Shown piece after piece: positions 9,318 through 18,413 of a stretch of 64,000 nt of DNA. The notes under the pieces were generated by a model, which did not search any database, had not been told where the DNA came from, and was given only the letters and a program-made list of their open reading frames with translations. The translations under genes were made by a program, and so were the position numbers. Source of the stretch: Methylobacterium gnaphalii (lineage in GTDB: Bacteria > Pseudomonadota > Alphaproteobacteria > Rhizobiales > Beijerinckiaceae). The stretch spans positions 334,727 to 398,726 of the forward strand of contig NZ_BJZV01000002.1 in assembly GCF_007992215.1 (NCBI RefSeq). Direction: 5' to 3'. The stretch's first letter is position 1, and every line of letters begins with the position of its first letter.

Positions 9318-10007
9318 ATGACGGCGGGTACGAGCATTCCGGGAACGGCACCGACCGACGCCGCGCCCGCTCGCGAAAACCGCACCGGCTACAACAATCG
9401 CGACGCCATCAGGCTGCTCTTCATCCTGGCCCTGGGCAGCGAGCCGGTCGACCCCGCACGAGCCGCCCCGGGCGACCCCCGGGTGTTCCGCGGCGAAAAG
9501 CGGGCGATGGCCATGGATTTTCTCGTCCGATATCCCGACTACCTCGCCGATGCCCTGCTGGACCGCTACGAGGCAGAGGCCGACGCCTCCTTTCTCGCGC
9601 AGGCCGAGGCGATCTTCGATGCCGACGAGCCCAGCGTCAGGCTGGTTGGCATGGTGCGGTGGCACCGGGGCGCCTTCCAGAACATCGAGACCGCCCTCTC
9701 CATCCTCCGGGCCTACGGGATGGTGACGCCGCTGCGCCAGGCTGGCGGCCATCGGCGGCACGATTTCCGGATCGAGCCGCCGGCGTTCCCGTTCATGGAG
9801 GAAATGATCCGGGAGCATCCGTTGCTTGCCTGGTACCGGGACCGGGCCGGGCTGGTATCGACGCTCGCCGGCCTACGCAGCGGGTCCAGCCTCAAGGACG
9901 AGCAGTACCTCCACCAGGAATACAGGGACGCGCCGCTCGGCACCGAGATCCCGTCCATCAAGGACCGGGTGCTGGCCCGCATCCGGCGGCTGAGGAACAA
10001 GGCATGA
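9318..10007 (+). CDS. Unknown protein, first gene of a three-gene ATPase/nuclease operon
   Basis: A 229-residue soluble protein that I do not recognise. It contains an early segment NNRDAIRLLFILALG, a central helical region (MDFLVRYPDYLADALLDRYE) and a basic C-terminus (RVLARIRRLRNKA). No signal peptide or membrane helix is seen. Its stop overlaps the ATPase start by ATGA, so the two are translationally coupled. Size, position and mixed helical make-up resemble the 'middle component' of ABC-three-component conflict systems, but that is a comparison of layout and not a sequence match. Confidence 0.75.
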   Translation: MTAGTSIPGTAPTDAAPARENRTGYNNRDAIRLLFILALGSEPVDPARAAPGDPRVFRGEKRAMAMDFLVRYPDYLADALLDRYEAEADASFLAQAEAIFDADEPSVRLVGMVRWHRGAFQNIETALSILRAYGMVTPLRQAGGHRRHDFRIEPPAFPFMEEMIREHPLLAWYRDRAGLVSTLAGLRSGSSLKDEQYLHQEYRDAPLGTEIPSIKDRVLARIRRLRNKA

Positions 10008-11980
10008 CGGCGACGCCGACGAATGCGGACGATTGGGTCGGGACGATTGCGACGAAGGCCAAGGTCCCGCCCGAGGAGGTCCAGGCCGTCCTCGACCGGC
10101 ACGGCATCCTGCCTCAGGCGGCGTTGCCGCGTCGCCGTCAGCTTCGCCTCGCGTATATCGCGCTGGCCGGACGGAAGCAGGGCACCGACGACGATCGCGA
10201 CATCGATTTTCGTTGGCCCCAGGGCGACGGCGAGATGGGGGCCGGGCTCTGGGCCTTCCTGTCGGACAGGAATTCGCGGGGCAAGTCGAGCCTGCTCAAC
10301 CTCATCCAGGCCGCGTTGCGCGGCGAATTCCCCGGTATCGTGAAGCCCGACGTCTGGGGATGGCTCAGCCTCGTCGAGGTAGCCTTCCGCATCGACGCCA
10401 CCCCCTATCGCGTACGGGTCGAGAAGGAGGTAGGCGAGGTCGATCCGCGCATGGCCCGTGGGACACTCTCGCGCGGCGAAGGCGATGCGCGGATCGACCT
10501 CTATGCTGGTTCGGCCGACAAGCCCTTCGAGAAGGCCGTGGCCGACAACATGATGGAGGAGTTCGGCTTCGGCTCCTTCCACGCCTTTAACAAGGCGTAC
10601 GGTCCGCGTACCCACGGCTGGAACGCCATCGCCACCTCGTTCTTCGTCCACGGGCCTGGCTCGGCGGTCTTCGGCAACGTGACCCGCGACGGCGTGCCCC
10701 TGCGCCTGCTGCAGATGTTCATGGGCCTGCCGTGGATCACCACCTACTCAGCGGCGTCCACGGCGTTCAAGAAGGTGTGCGCCGAAGGCGAGAAGGCCTC
10801 GTCGGCAGACCCGGCCAGGGGACGGCTGGCCGAGCGTCTCAAGGCGACCGAACAGGAGCTGGACGACCTGCGGGCCCGAAGCGGGACGCGGGTCGACCGC
10901 CCGCGCCTTCGCTTGGACCTCGTGACCCGCGACAGGGAGACGATGCCCCTTCGCGCGGCGGTCGCCCTGGCGGAGGAACGCGTCGACACCCTCGACCGAC
11001 AGGCCTCCGCGGCGCGGGGGTCGGTGGCCGAGCTCAAGCGGACCCTGCAGCAAATGCGGGACGAGATGGCGGCGGGGATGGTGTTCAGGCGGCTTCGACC
11101 GGTGTGCTGCCCGTCCTGTGACAACGGCATCGACGCGAAGCGTTTCAACACCGCGGAAGGCGGCGGGACGTGCGCCCTTTGCGGCGAGAAACATGTCGAG
11201 GAAGATGACGAGGGCCCTCGCATCGACGACCTGCAGGCCGACGTGTGCGAGGCCGAGCAGGTTGTCGCCCGCCTGAACGCGGAGCTCGCCGCGGCGAGGC
11301 GGCGCCTGCGCGAGTCTGAAGCGGAGCGCGACGTCAATCAGGCGCGCATCGGCGAAATCGCGGCGGAACTCGCCTCGGTCGAGGATCCCGATACGGAGTT
11401 CCGCGTCAGGGCCCTGGAGGCGCAGGCCGAGCAGCTCAGGGAGATCATCGCGGAGGTCGCGGCGCCGGCGGCGACCGCCGTGGCGGACGACGCCGCGGTC
11501 CTGCGCCAGGTCGAGAAGGTGACCCGCGAACTGTTCGACGACATGCAGCGAGACGTCCTGAAGGAGGTGTCCGACGAGGTAGCCGCCCTCTCCCGGCGCT
11601 TCGGCGTCCAACACGTCGAGGGCATGGATTGGTCCGGCAACAACACTCTCGCCATCCGGCAAGGCGGGGCTGACATCACGTTCTCGGACCTGTCACCCGG
11701 CGAGAACCTCCGGGTGCGCATCGCCGCGGCCCTGGCGGTCGTCGCCGTCGCGCGCCGCCGCCGCTTCGGGCGATACCCGGGCCTGCTCGTTCTCGACAGC
11801 CCGCGCTCGCAGGAGATGACCGACGACGATTTCGCCGCATTGATGGCGAGCGTGCAGGAGGTCATCAACGAGACAGGCGACGCCCAGGTCATCGTCGGAG
11901 CGGCCACCAAGCCCGCGCTGGTGGGAGTTGTCCCAGGCCAGCAAACGCTCCACGCTCAAGGCAACCGATTCCTTTTCTGA
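10004..11980 (+). CDS. Rad50/SMC-like ABC ATPase with central zinc-finger-like insert
   Basis: A 658-residue ATPase, started at ATG 10004 inside the ATGA overlap; the longer frame upstream is a shadow of the first gene. Walker A is DRNSRGKSS around K94 and lacks the usual first glycine. The ABC signature is LSPGE at 563-567, and Walker B is GLLVLDSP with D598. Between the two ATPase halves lie helical, coiled-coil-prone segments (~285-360 and ~405-480) flanking C368-C369-x2-C372 and C390-x2-C393, placed like a Rad50 zinc hook but finger-like. ABC ATPases of this build act on DNA ends or as sensors in anti-phage systems; the role here is inferred. Confidence 0.85.
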   Translation: MTATPTNADDWVGTIATKAKVPPEEVQAVLDRHGILPQAALPRRRQLRLAYIALAGRKQGTDDDRDIDFRWPQGDGEMGAGLWAFLSDRNSRGKSSLLNLIQAALRGEFPGIVKPDVWGWLSLVEVAFRIDATPYRVRVEKEVGEVDPRMARGTLSRGEGDARIDLYAGSADKPFEKAVADNMMEEFGFGSFHAFNKAYGPRTHGWNAIATSFFVHGPGSAVFGNVTRDGVPLRLLQMFMGLPWITTYSAASTAFKKVCAEGEKASSADPARGRLAERLKATEQELDDLRARSGTRVDRPRLRLDLVTRDRETMPLRAAVALAEERVDTLDRQASAARGSVAELKRTLQQMRDEMAAGMVFRRLRPVCCPSCDNGIDAKRFNTAEGGGTCALCGEKHVEEDDEGPRIDDLQADVCEAEQVVARLNAELAAARRRLRESEAERDVNQARIGEIAAELASVEDPDTEFRVRALEAQAEQLREIIAEVAAPAATAVADDAAVLRQVEKVTRELFDDMQRDVLKEVSDEVAALSRRFGVQHVEGMDWSGNNTLAIRQGGADITFSDLSPGENLRVRIAAALAVVAVARRRRFGRYPGLLVLDSPRSQEMTDDDFAALMASVQEVINETGDAQVIVGAATKPALVGVVPGQQTLHAQGNRFLF

Positions 11981-13919
11981 GACGGGTTCCACGGTGGCGG
12001 AGGACGTTCTGCGACGGCTTCTGACCGAGGGGAGCGGCGAACCCGCCGACCTCTCGTCCGTCTCGTCGGCGCAATTACGGGAGGTCGTCCGTGGATCGGC
12101 GCGGGGCTTCGGAGGGGCCGACCTGTTCGTCGCCCTGGCCTCCCATCCCAACGTCGAAAAAACCATTCTGGCCGCGGTCGAGATCGTCCGCGAGGCCGGC
12201 GACGTCGTCGCGATGGTCGGCATCGCCGCCTGGCTCAGCCATGGTGGCCGGTTGCGCCCAGAGGACGCGAGCGCGCTCGGGCGTGCGTTCCTGGAACGCG
12301 CCGGGGACCGCACCGGCGATTACGGCACGCGCGCCCACGCGCTCAAGGCGGCGATGATCCTCGCCCAGTCGGACCGCGCCCTCCTGCGACGGCTTCAGGC
12401 GGAGATGATCGATCTCGACCCGGCGGACGACGGTGACTTCCTGCGCCATGCCGCCGCGATCACGGGCGCCCTCCTTGCACGCGGTCCGGACCCGGATCTG
12501 CACGCGGTCCTGGGCAAGCTCCTCGACGTCGAGGAGGCGGAGGACGAGGTCGCCATGGAACTCGGGCTCGACGCACTCCGTGCCGGTCTCGACGCGACGA
12601 CGCAGGACGATGCGCTCCGGTCGTTCCGGGAGGCCCGGGACTGGTTTGTGCGGTCCGAGGCGACGAGCGACGAGCGCCCGGACGCACGGCTGTATCGCCG
12701 CTGCCTGGACATGCTGGTCGCGTTCCAGACCGGCCGGCCCCAAGGCGATGTCCGTGTCGGCATCGACGGCATCAAGGAGGCCGCCTTCGCGTACACGGCC
12801 TACCTCTCGCCCTCCGACCGCCCCGAGGAGACGTCGTCCTGGCTCGGTGCCCGGGGCCGGGAGCGCGTCCACTGGTCGATGCTCGCACTCAGGCTGGGCG
12901 CCCTCGACACCAGCTTGGGTAAACGGGCCTGGCTCAACGCCGCCGCCGTCATCCAGGACGAGCTCGTGTCCGTCTACTCGGCGAGCCGCAGCATCATGGT
13001 GCGCCGCGAGGACGGCGGCCTTGAGGCCGTCCTCCAGCCCCGAATCGTCGGTGCCCTGAAACGCGAACTGCATTCCCTGGACACCCTCGGCCAATGGATC
13101 GAGGAAAATGCCAGTTCGGGCCTTTTGCCCGACGTCGCGGGGCTCCGTACCCTGGTTGCCGACGCCCACGAGGGAGTGGTCGCCCACCGCCCTACTGAGG
13201 CGGCGACCGGGAGCTCACCGGTCACCGCCATCCTGGAGAGCATCCCCGAGGCCGGCCGGGCATCGGCGATGGCGCGCGTCGCTGGCGCCATGACGACGCT
13301 CGTCGACGAGAGCACCTCCGTGGTGGTCTCGGACCTGTTCGACCGCATCCTGGAAGCCCTCGGCGGGAACGAGCACTACCGTAGGCACCAGGACGCCCGC
13401 AGCCTCTTCGAGGTCGCCCTCTGGATGACCACCCTGTTCGTCGTCCAGCGGAGCAATGTCAGTTCCAGCACGTTCAGGCGGGTCAAGTATCTCTTCGAGC
13501 GGGATCCGGCCAAGCTGCCGCTGGAGGAAGTCCTCCAAGAGGACTACCTCGATTTCCTGTGCGGCTCCCCCCTCGCCGGGATACTCGGCGCCGAGGCCAG
13601 CGACGTCGCCGGGGGGCGCGTCGACGTCCTGTTCAAGCACATGCGCACGACCTTCGTCGCGGAGTTGAAGAAGACGGACCGCAAGCTCACGAACGCGCAG
13701 GTCGTGGACGAGTACGGGCTCCAGAAGGTGGCTTACGACGTGACGAATGTCAGCTTCGGCATCCTGATGATGCTCGACCTTCACGACCTGGGCGGCGGTC
13801 AGCCGGACGTCGCCGAGCGGATCTCAGTCCACCACGTCACACCGCCCTGGGGCACTACGGAGCACGCCGTCGTCCTCTTCCGGGTCCAGGGGCGCCGTAA
13901 GACTCCGTCGAAACTCTGA
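11928..13919 (+). CDS. Large protein with C-terminal PD-(D/E)xK-like nuclease motif
   Basis: A 663-residue protein, counted from a TTG at 11928 that lies inside the ATPase gene. A GTG at 11994, 14 nt after the ATPase stop, is an equally good start and would remove 22 residues. Most of the protein is alpha-helical and unrecognised, with repeat-like segments. Near the end, GRVD566VLF, AE579LK581K and Q599KVAY603 make the D...ExK...QxxxY pattern of PD-(D/E)xK nucleases of the RecB/lambda-exonuclease type. This is the probable effector of the three-gene operon. The nuclease call rests on motif spacing only. Confidence 0.75.
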   Translation: MSQASKRSTLKATDSFSETGSTVAEDVLRRLLTEGSGEPADLSSVSSAQLREVVRGSARGFGGADLFVALASHPNVEKTILAAVEIVREAGDVVAMVGIAAWLSHGGRLRPEDASALGRAFLERAGDRTGDYGTRAHALKAAMILAQSDRALLRRLQAEMIDLDPADDGDFLRHAAAITGALLARGPDPDLHAVLGKLLDVEEAEDEVAMELGLDALRAGLDATTQDDALRSFREARDWFVRSEATSDERPDARLYRRCLDMLVAFQTGRPQGDVRVGIDGIKEAAFAYTAYLSPSDRPEETSSWLGARGRERVHWSMLALRLGALDTSLGKRAWLNAAAVIQDELVSVYSASRSIMVRREDGGLEAVLQPRIVGALKRELHSLDTLGQWIEENASSGLLPDVAGLRTLVADAHEGVVAHRPTEAATGSSPVTAILESIPEAGRASAMARVAGAMTTLVDESTSVVVSDLFDRILEALGGNEHYRRHQDARSLFEVALWMTTLFVVQRSNVSSSTFRRVKYLFERDPAKLPLEEVLQEDYLDFLCGSPLAGILGAEASDVAGGRVDVLFKHMRTTFVAELKKTDRKLTNAQVVDEYGLQKVAYDVTNVSFGILMMLDLHDLGGGQPDVAERISVHHVTPPWGTTEHAVVLFRVQGRRKTPSKL

Positions 13920-13953
13920 GGATGCCGAGGTCCGGGCGCGGGCCCGTCTCCCG

Positions 13954-14462
13954 TCACCGGTCGGGCTTCGACGGGGCGAGCCGGGCTCGCTCCACATGAG
14001 CGGGCGATACCGGCCGCTTTGGAACTGCTCGCCGTCGGTGCGCTCGGCGAAGTAGGCGTCCATCGGCCTGACCCCCTGCGTCACCGTCTCCATGAGCGCT
14101 GTCACGAGGACCTGCCCTTCGCCGAGCAGCGCCTCCCGCAGCCGGTTGGCCAAGGCATCCAAGATTACGCCGCCGGGAAGCGGCACCGTCTCCGGCATCG
14201 CGAAGGACCGGACTTATGGATGCGCCTCGTCGAAGGTAACCAGTTGCTGCTGCCACGGGTCGATCGCCCGGCGTCCGAGAAGCCGTCGCAGCGTCTCCGC
14301 ATCGACGTCGAACCGCAGCGCCTCGTAACAGCGCCGCCGTCCAAGTTCACCGGCGAGCGCCCTTATGACGCCTTGCGCACCGTCGAACTCTCGTTCGAGA
14401 TCATAAGTTCGGAGATTCAGGTAAGGACGCACCATCGACTCGACCATGAATCCTAAGGCCAA
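13954..14462 (-). pseudogene. Probable broken gene with in-frame TAA
   Basis: A coding-like minus frame begins at 14462 (MALGFMVESMVRPYLN), runs 82 codons to TAA at 14216-14214, then continues in the same frame through MPETVPLPGGVILDALANRL to about 14000, where it turns low-complexity. A frame change there would give the short ending VERARLAPSKPDR. I do not recognise the protein. It converges on the nuclease gene. It could be two real small genes rather than one broken one. Confidence 0.4.
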
Positions 14463-14774
14463 GTTTCACGATTGAGTGGGATGCTGTTCAGCCGCAATCC
14501 TGCCGTGGCTGGTTCACGTCAAGCGCCTGGTCGCGTCGGGTCTGCACCCGGACGGCGAGCCGGACGCAACGAACGTAAAGCTGAGAAAGCATCTATTAAG
14601 CACTTTTGCTGCCACCTCTTGCATGCCCGGGGCGCAGAGGATATTATCTTATCATAAAATTTTATCAAAATCCGATAATTCTGTTAATCTTCGAGCCTAA
14701 TGCCGCGTGCATCTACTTGCTGCATGCTTATGACTCCTGTCGGTAGGCCGGATGGCCACGCGCAGGAGGTTCAA
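14463..14774. other. AT-richer intergenic segment
   Basis: No gene is seen. The stretch from about 14580 to 14700 is clearly richer in A+T than its surroundings (runs such as TATCTTATCATAAAATTTTATC), unlike the rest of the window, and leads into the gene at 14775. It probably holds that gene's promoter and marks imported DNA. Confidence 0.4.
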
Positions 14775-15281
14775 ATGACCGAAGATACCCTGGAAGAGCT
14801 ACTGCTCAGAAGTGCGCAGGCAACGGACTTTGAGTTCCGTTCCTTCAGCATGGAGGCACAAGCCAAGCGCATCGCGCGGGCTTTTCAATACTCAAAAGTC
14901 GTTGTGGCGCTCTACCCAACGCACGACGAGACTGGCTTCGCTCACATGTTGCTCAAGGGCACACCGGCAAGGCTCGAGTTGGAAGTGCAGGAAGCCGCAC
15001 GACTAATGGGGCCATTCCGCATGCTGCGGCCAACGTGGTTCGCATTGACGGTTACGAGTCCAGATGTAGCCAGAGCTATAAGAGATGTCCATGAAATGAA
15101 GCGACACGAGCGCGCAACGAAAGCCAAGGAGAGTAAGTTAACAAGCGAGTTCCGGGAGGAGTTGACCCCTCTAGGACTCAAAAGGTTTTCTCAGACGAAT
15201 GTGGTCGCACGATACACGCACTACGTGCGATCGAAAGGCCTGACGCTCCGCAAAATTCGGATCTCAATGGAGCGAGCATAG
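14775..15281 (+). CDS. Hypothetical protein, low-GC cargo gene
   Basis: A 168-residue soluble protein that I do not recognise. The ATG at 14775 is chosen over the longer frame because a near-perfect ribosome-binding site, AGGAGGT at 14764-14770, lies 4 nt upstream. The protein begins MTEDTLEELLLRSAQ and has a charged helical middle (MKRHERATKAKESKL). Its codon use and base composition are less GC-rich than its neighbours. A perfect hairpin terminator follows 8 nt after the stop, so it is a single-gene unit. Confidence 0.7.
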   Translation: MTEDTLEELLLRSAQATDFEFRSFSMEAQAKRIARAFQYSKVVVALYPTHDETGFAHMLLKGTPARLELEVQEAARLMGPFRMLRPTWFALTVTSPDVARAIRDVHEMKRHERATKAKESKLTSEFREELTPLGLKRFSQTNVVARYTHYVRSKGLTLRKIRISMERA

Positions 15282-15289
15282 CCGACGTA

Positions 15290-15320
15290 ATGGCCGGATA
15301 AACTATAACAATCCGGCCAT
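15290..15320 (+). terminator. Hairpin terminator after the 14775 gene
   Basis: ATGGCCGGAT (15290-15299) and ATCCGGCCAT (15311-15320) form a perfect 10-bp stem with an 11-nt loop, followed by TTTAAAAAATT. Position just after the stop codon supports a terminator. Confidence 0.7.
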
Positions 15321-15757
15321 TTAAAAAATTAAGTCGAGGACTGAACGACTGAATAGTTCATTGCTTAGCTTGGCCAAGCCGCTGTTCTAAATTTACATCC
15401 GAACTATGTGGACAGGCGTTTGCGGCGCTAAGCGCACGCTCGTAGCAGGGCGCCTAAATCGTAAGCGTCCACACGCCGACTGCTCAACATTTCAGCACGT
15501 TCTTTATGCAGAACTGAGCGCCTGCCCAGCGGTGCAGGGGCGGTCAAAACTGCGGTTTTTGCCCCTTGGTAAGATTTTGGCGTCCGTGGTGACGAACGGG
15601 TACGTGGCGAGGCTGCCTGGTACGGTCTAGGGTCGCCAGAATCGCTCCACACCCACGCTGATGGGTGATGTCGGTTGAGGTGCTCGCCTGGATGCTCGCG
15701 GGTGCTCTGGCAGCTTTCCGGGCCGGATGAGATACTCGATGCACGTCGCGTCGGGTC
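15321..15757. other. Intergenic region upstream of the primase, with a nested hairpin
   Basis: No convincing gene. A nested inverted repeat lies at 15536-15566: AGGGGC pairs with GCCCCT, and inside it CAAAAC pairs with GTTTTTG. Near 15680-15715 short TGCTCG-like units recur. Because the next gene is a replication primase, this segment could include an origin or a control region; that is inference. Confidence 0.4.
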
Positions 15758-17788
15758 GTGCTGCTCCGCCGCCACAGCCGGACCGTCGCCTTGCTCTACC
15801 TCCCGTCCTCGTCCTTCGTTCGCCTCGACGCCTATGCGCCCATGCTCCTGCCGCAGGCGGAGCAGCATCGCCTGGCAGAGACGTTCCGCGCCCGCGTTAA
15901 CGTCGGCCCCCGCGCAGCCCACGCAAGGACGCTTCATCCCGACCTTGAGGGCGCCAAGGGCAAGGTGAGCCTGATGCGAGTGACCGGCAACGCCGGCGAG
16001 GAGCGCTGGGAGACCCGCGTCGTCACCGTCGGCGAGCTCGCCACGTCCGACGCCCTGCTTTGGGCGACACACATCAGCATGCAGCGATTCTACGGCGCCC
16101 GCGGCAGCACGAGTCTCGTCCAGCTTCGGTCCCTCATCGCGGACGCGGACTGCCACGACCAGGCCGCCTTCCGCGGACTCAGCCCCGAGGAGATGGCCGG
16201 CATCCTGATCGAGCGTCTGCGCGCGGCGGGCAAGCCCCTGCCGTCCTACGTTCTCTTTAGCGGCCGCGGCCTGCACCTCGTTTGGGTGCACCAGCCGCTC
16301 ATGGCGACGCCAGGCATCACGCGGCGGCACCGCTCCGTCCAGCGCCACATGCACGGACCCAAGGGCGGCGTTCCGTCCGCGACGGTCCGGACCGCCTCGG
16401 GCACCCGTCTGCAGGACCCCGAGGTCATCGCCCACGAGGAGAGGATGGCTGCGGTCTGGCGCGGCACCGGCCTCGACCGCGGCGCCTCGGACACCGCTCG
16501 CGTCCTGCGCCTCGCCGGGTCGTACAACGCGAAATCCGGGCAGGTCGCGCGGCTGGTCTGGCCAGCATCCTGGACCGACGTGGTCGAGCACGATTTTGAG
16601 GACCTCGCGACGTCGTTCCTGCCCTACACCCGGGAGCAAATGGCGGCCATCAAGGCCGAGCGCGATGCCTCGTGGCGTCAGCGCGAGGCCGTCCGCCAGG
16701 AGCGACGCGCCGAGCAGGAGGCCGCCGGCATTACGCTCGTGGAGGAACAGACCCGGCGCCGGATTTCCGGCGGATACTGGGCGAGCGTCGTCGATGCCCT
16801 CGATGCCATCCGGGTGTGGTGGGGCGGGACGCCTCCTGAGGGCAAGAGGGAGTTGTGGGGCTTCCTCTCGGCCTGCGCCATCGCCCAGGCTGAGGGTGGC
16901 GACGCGGCAACGTGGGCCTCGCGCCTCTGCAGACCAGCCGGCCTAACCGAGGGCGAGCTCCGGACGTCCCTCGGCGCCCTGGATCGGCAACTCCGGCGGC
17001 ATGAAAACGGCGAGACCCGCGATCACGACGGCACAGAGCGGTCCGTCATCTACGAATACTCGAAGGCCCGGATGCTCAGCCTCCTCGGCCTGTCCGAGGA
17101 CGACGCCCGGGCCGCCGGAGCCGGCGCGCTGCTGCCCGGCGGCGTCGCTCGGTCTGAGCGGGAGCGCAGCGCGTCCCGTCGCGCCGAGGCCGGCGTCCAG
17201 CCCCGAGCCGTCACCGTGTCCGCCCGGCTGGCTGACGGTCGCGAGGCCCTCGCCATGCAGGCGGTCGGGAAGGCGATGCGCGAGATCGTGGCGGCCTTCG
17301 GCGGGCGCCGCGGCGAGACCAGCCTCCGCCGGGCGATGGCCGAGGCGGCTGCCGAGCCTCTCGCCGAGACCCTGCCCGAGACCGTCGTAGCGGCCCCCGT
17401 CGAACCCGTCTCCGAAGCCCGGGGGGAACAGTCCGTCTCGGCTCCTCACGGTTCGACCGCTACTATAGTGGCCATGCCGGGGGCCTTGCCCCCCTTGGGC
17501 GCCGAGACCGCTCCCGAGCCCTTCCACCACCCCCTTCTGGACCTGCCGGAGGGCGATTTCGACGCCCCGATCCTCTCACGGCACCTGGCAGCCCCGTACA
17601 GCGCATCGACTATCCGGATGAACGCGGACACCACCCCGTCGTCGCGAGCCCCGTTCCCGGCCTTCCCTGTGCCTCGGTCCGGAGCCGATCCGCTCCCGAA
17701 CGCCCCGGTCTCCGATGCCGGAAGGGTCCCGGTCCCCGCCTTCCTCCTACGGTCTGCGAGAGTGTCCGGAGGGCGCGCTTCTCCTTGA
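15758..17788 (+). CDS. AEP-type replication primase (plasmid/integrative-element Rep)
   Basis: A 676-residue protein with the three motifs of archaeo-eukaryotic primase-like replication proteins: D129-A-D131 (LIADADCHD), S168-GRGLH173 (LFSGRGLHLVW), and R251LAGSYN257. It would synthesise primers for replication of a plasmid or excised element. A basic helical segment (KAERDASWRQREAVRQERRA) and a Pro/Ala-rich C-terminal third follow. The start is uncertain: GTG 15758 is the longest, and ATG 15842 (MLLPQAEQ) would keep all motifs. It ends shortly before two inverted repeats. Confidence 0.7.
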   Translation: MLLRRHSRTVALLYLPSSSFVRLDAYAPMLLPQAEQHRLAETFRARVNVGPRAAHARTLHPDLEGAKGKVSLMRVTGNAGEERWETRVVTVGELATSDALLWATHISMQRFYGARGSTSLVQLRSLIADADCHDQAAFRGLSPEEMAGILIERLRAAGKPLPSYVLFSGRGLHLVWVHQPLMATPGITRRHRSVQRHMHGPKGGVPSATVRTASGTRLQDPEVIAHEERMAAVWRGTGLDRGASDTARVLRLAGSYNAKSGQVARLVWPASWTDVVEHDFEDLATSFLPYTREQMAAIKAERDASWRQREAVRQERRAEQEAAGITLVEEQTRRRISGGYWASVVDALDAIRVWWGGTPPEGKRELWGFLSACAIAQAEGGDAATWASRLCRPAGLTEGELRTSLGALDRQLRRHENGETRDHDGTERSVIYEYSKARMLSLLGLSEDDARAAGAGALLPGGVARSERERSASRRAEAGVQPRAVTVSARLADGREALAMQAVGKAMREIVAAFGGRRGETSLRRAMAEAAAEPLAETLPETVVAAPVEPVSEARGEQSVSAPHGSTATIVAMPGALPPLGAETAPEPFHHPLLDLPEGDFDAPILSRHLAAPYSASTIRMNADTTPSSRAPFPAFPVPRSGADPLPNAPVSDAGRVPVPAFLLRSARVSGGRASP

Positions 17789-17853
17789 TGCAGGCTCGGC
17801 CGCGGGGTAGTATCCTCCCTGCCGACAGGTCCTAGGTGCAGCACACCTCCAGG

Positions 17854-17888
17854 GAAGCCCGCTCCAGCCACAGGCCGGGGCGGGCTTC
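17854..17888 (+). terminator. Hairpin downstream of the primase
   Basis: GAAGCCCGCTCC (17854-17865) pairs with GGGGCGGGCTTC (17877-17888) with one G.U pair, an 11-nt loop, then GTCGTTT. It lies 66 nt past the primase stop. A probable terminator, with only a weak T run. Confidence 0.5.
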
Positions 17889-17908
17889 GTCGTTTAGGGT
17901 TCCCCTGC

Positions 17909-17959
17909 CGGGACCGCGAGGGGCAAGACCTCGCCGGGTCTCCCTCCGTCGCGGTCCCG
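17909..17959. repeat. Perfect 11-bp inverted repeat
   Basis: CGGGACCGCGA at 17909-17919 is the exact reverse complement of TCGCGGTCCCG at 17949-17959, with 29 nt between. It could be a protein-binding site or a second hairpin. The 17789-18000 stretch holds no gene. Confidence 0.5.
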
Positions 17960-18000
17960 ACGCGCGCACGCTCTCCTAACTACCCCTCAGGAGCCCTGCC

Positions 18001-18413
18001 GTGTAATTCGCCCTCGCTGCCGCCCCGCCCGCCGACCCGTCCCCGGCGACGGCATACGTCACGCACGACCGCTTCGGCGGCTACCGCGCCACGCTCACGC
18101 AACACGCCGTCCCCTGGTTCGCCGACCGAGTTCATGGGCCTGGAGCCGGTCCTAGAGGGCCTGACGGAAAGGCTCGCGGAACTTGAGGCGCTGGCGGGAT
18201 GGCGAGGGTGCCCCGAGCGCCAAGACGATGGCATGGGCTCGGGAATGGGCGCTGGCAACTGCGGCTGACGTGCTCGCCGCGGCCTGGGAGCAGGACCTCG
18301 TCGATGACGTGCGAGCGCGTCTCCAAGGGATCAAGCGGCGCGCTGCCGAGCAGGGCCGCGCTATACATGCCGCGGCCCGAGCCAAGGCCGAGGCCGCGGC
18401 GTCGGCGACCTAA
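18001..18413 (+). pseudogene. Decayed small gene (early stop and two frameshifts)
   Basis: A ribosome-binding-like CAGGAG precedes GTG at 18001, but the second codon is TAA. Coding-like sequence continues in that frame (TAYVTHDRFGGYRATLTQ), then in the +1 frame from about 18134 (MGLEPVLEGLTERLAELEAL), then in the third frame from about 18220 to TAA at 18411 (AWAREWALATAADVL...QGIKRRAAEQGRA). Three fragments in three frames suggest one gene broken by two indels. The last fragment could still be made as a small protein. It converges on the 18410 gene. Confidence 0.45.

Noticed and set aside
9227..10003. N-terminal extension of the ABC ATPase frame
   Set aside because: Overlies the first operon gene out of frame; the ATGA-coupled ATG at 10004 is better.
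15428..16639. 403-codon minus ORF over the primase
   Set aside because: The plus-strand primase frame carries motifs; this one has none.
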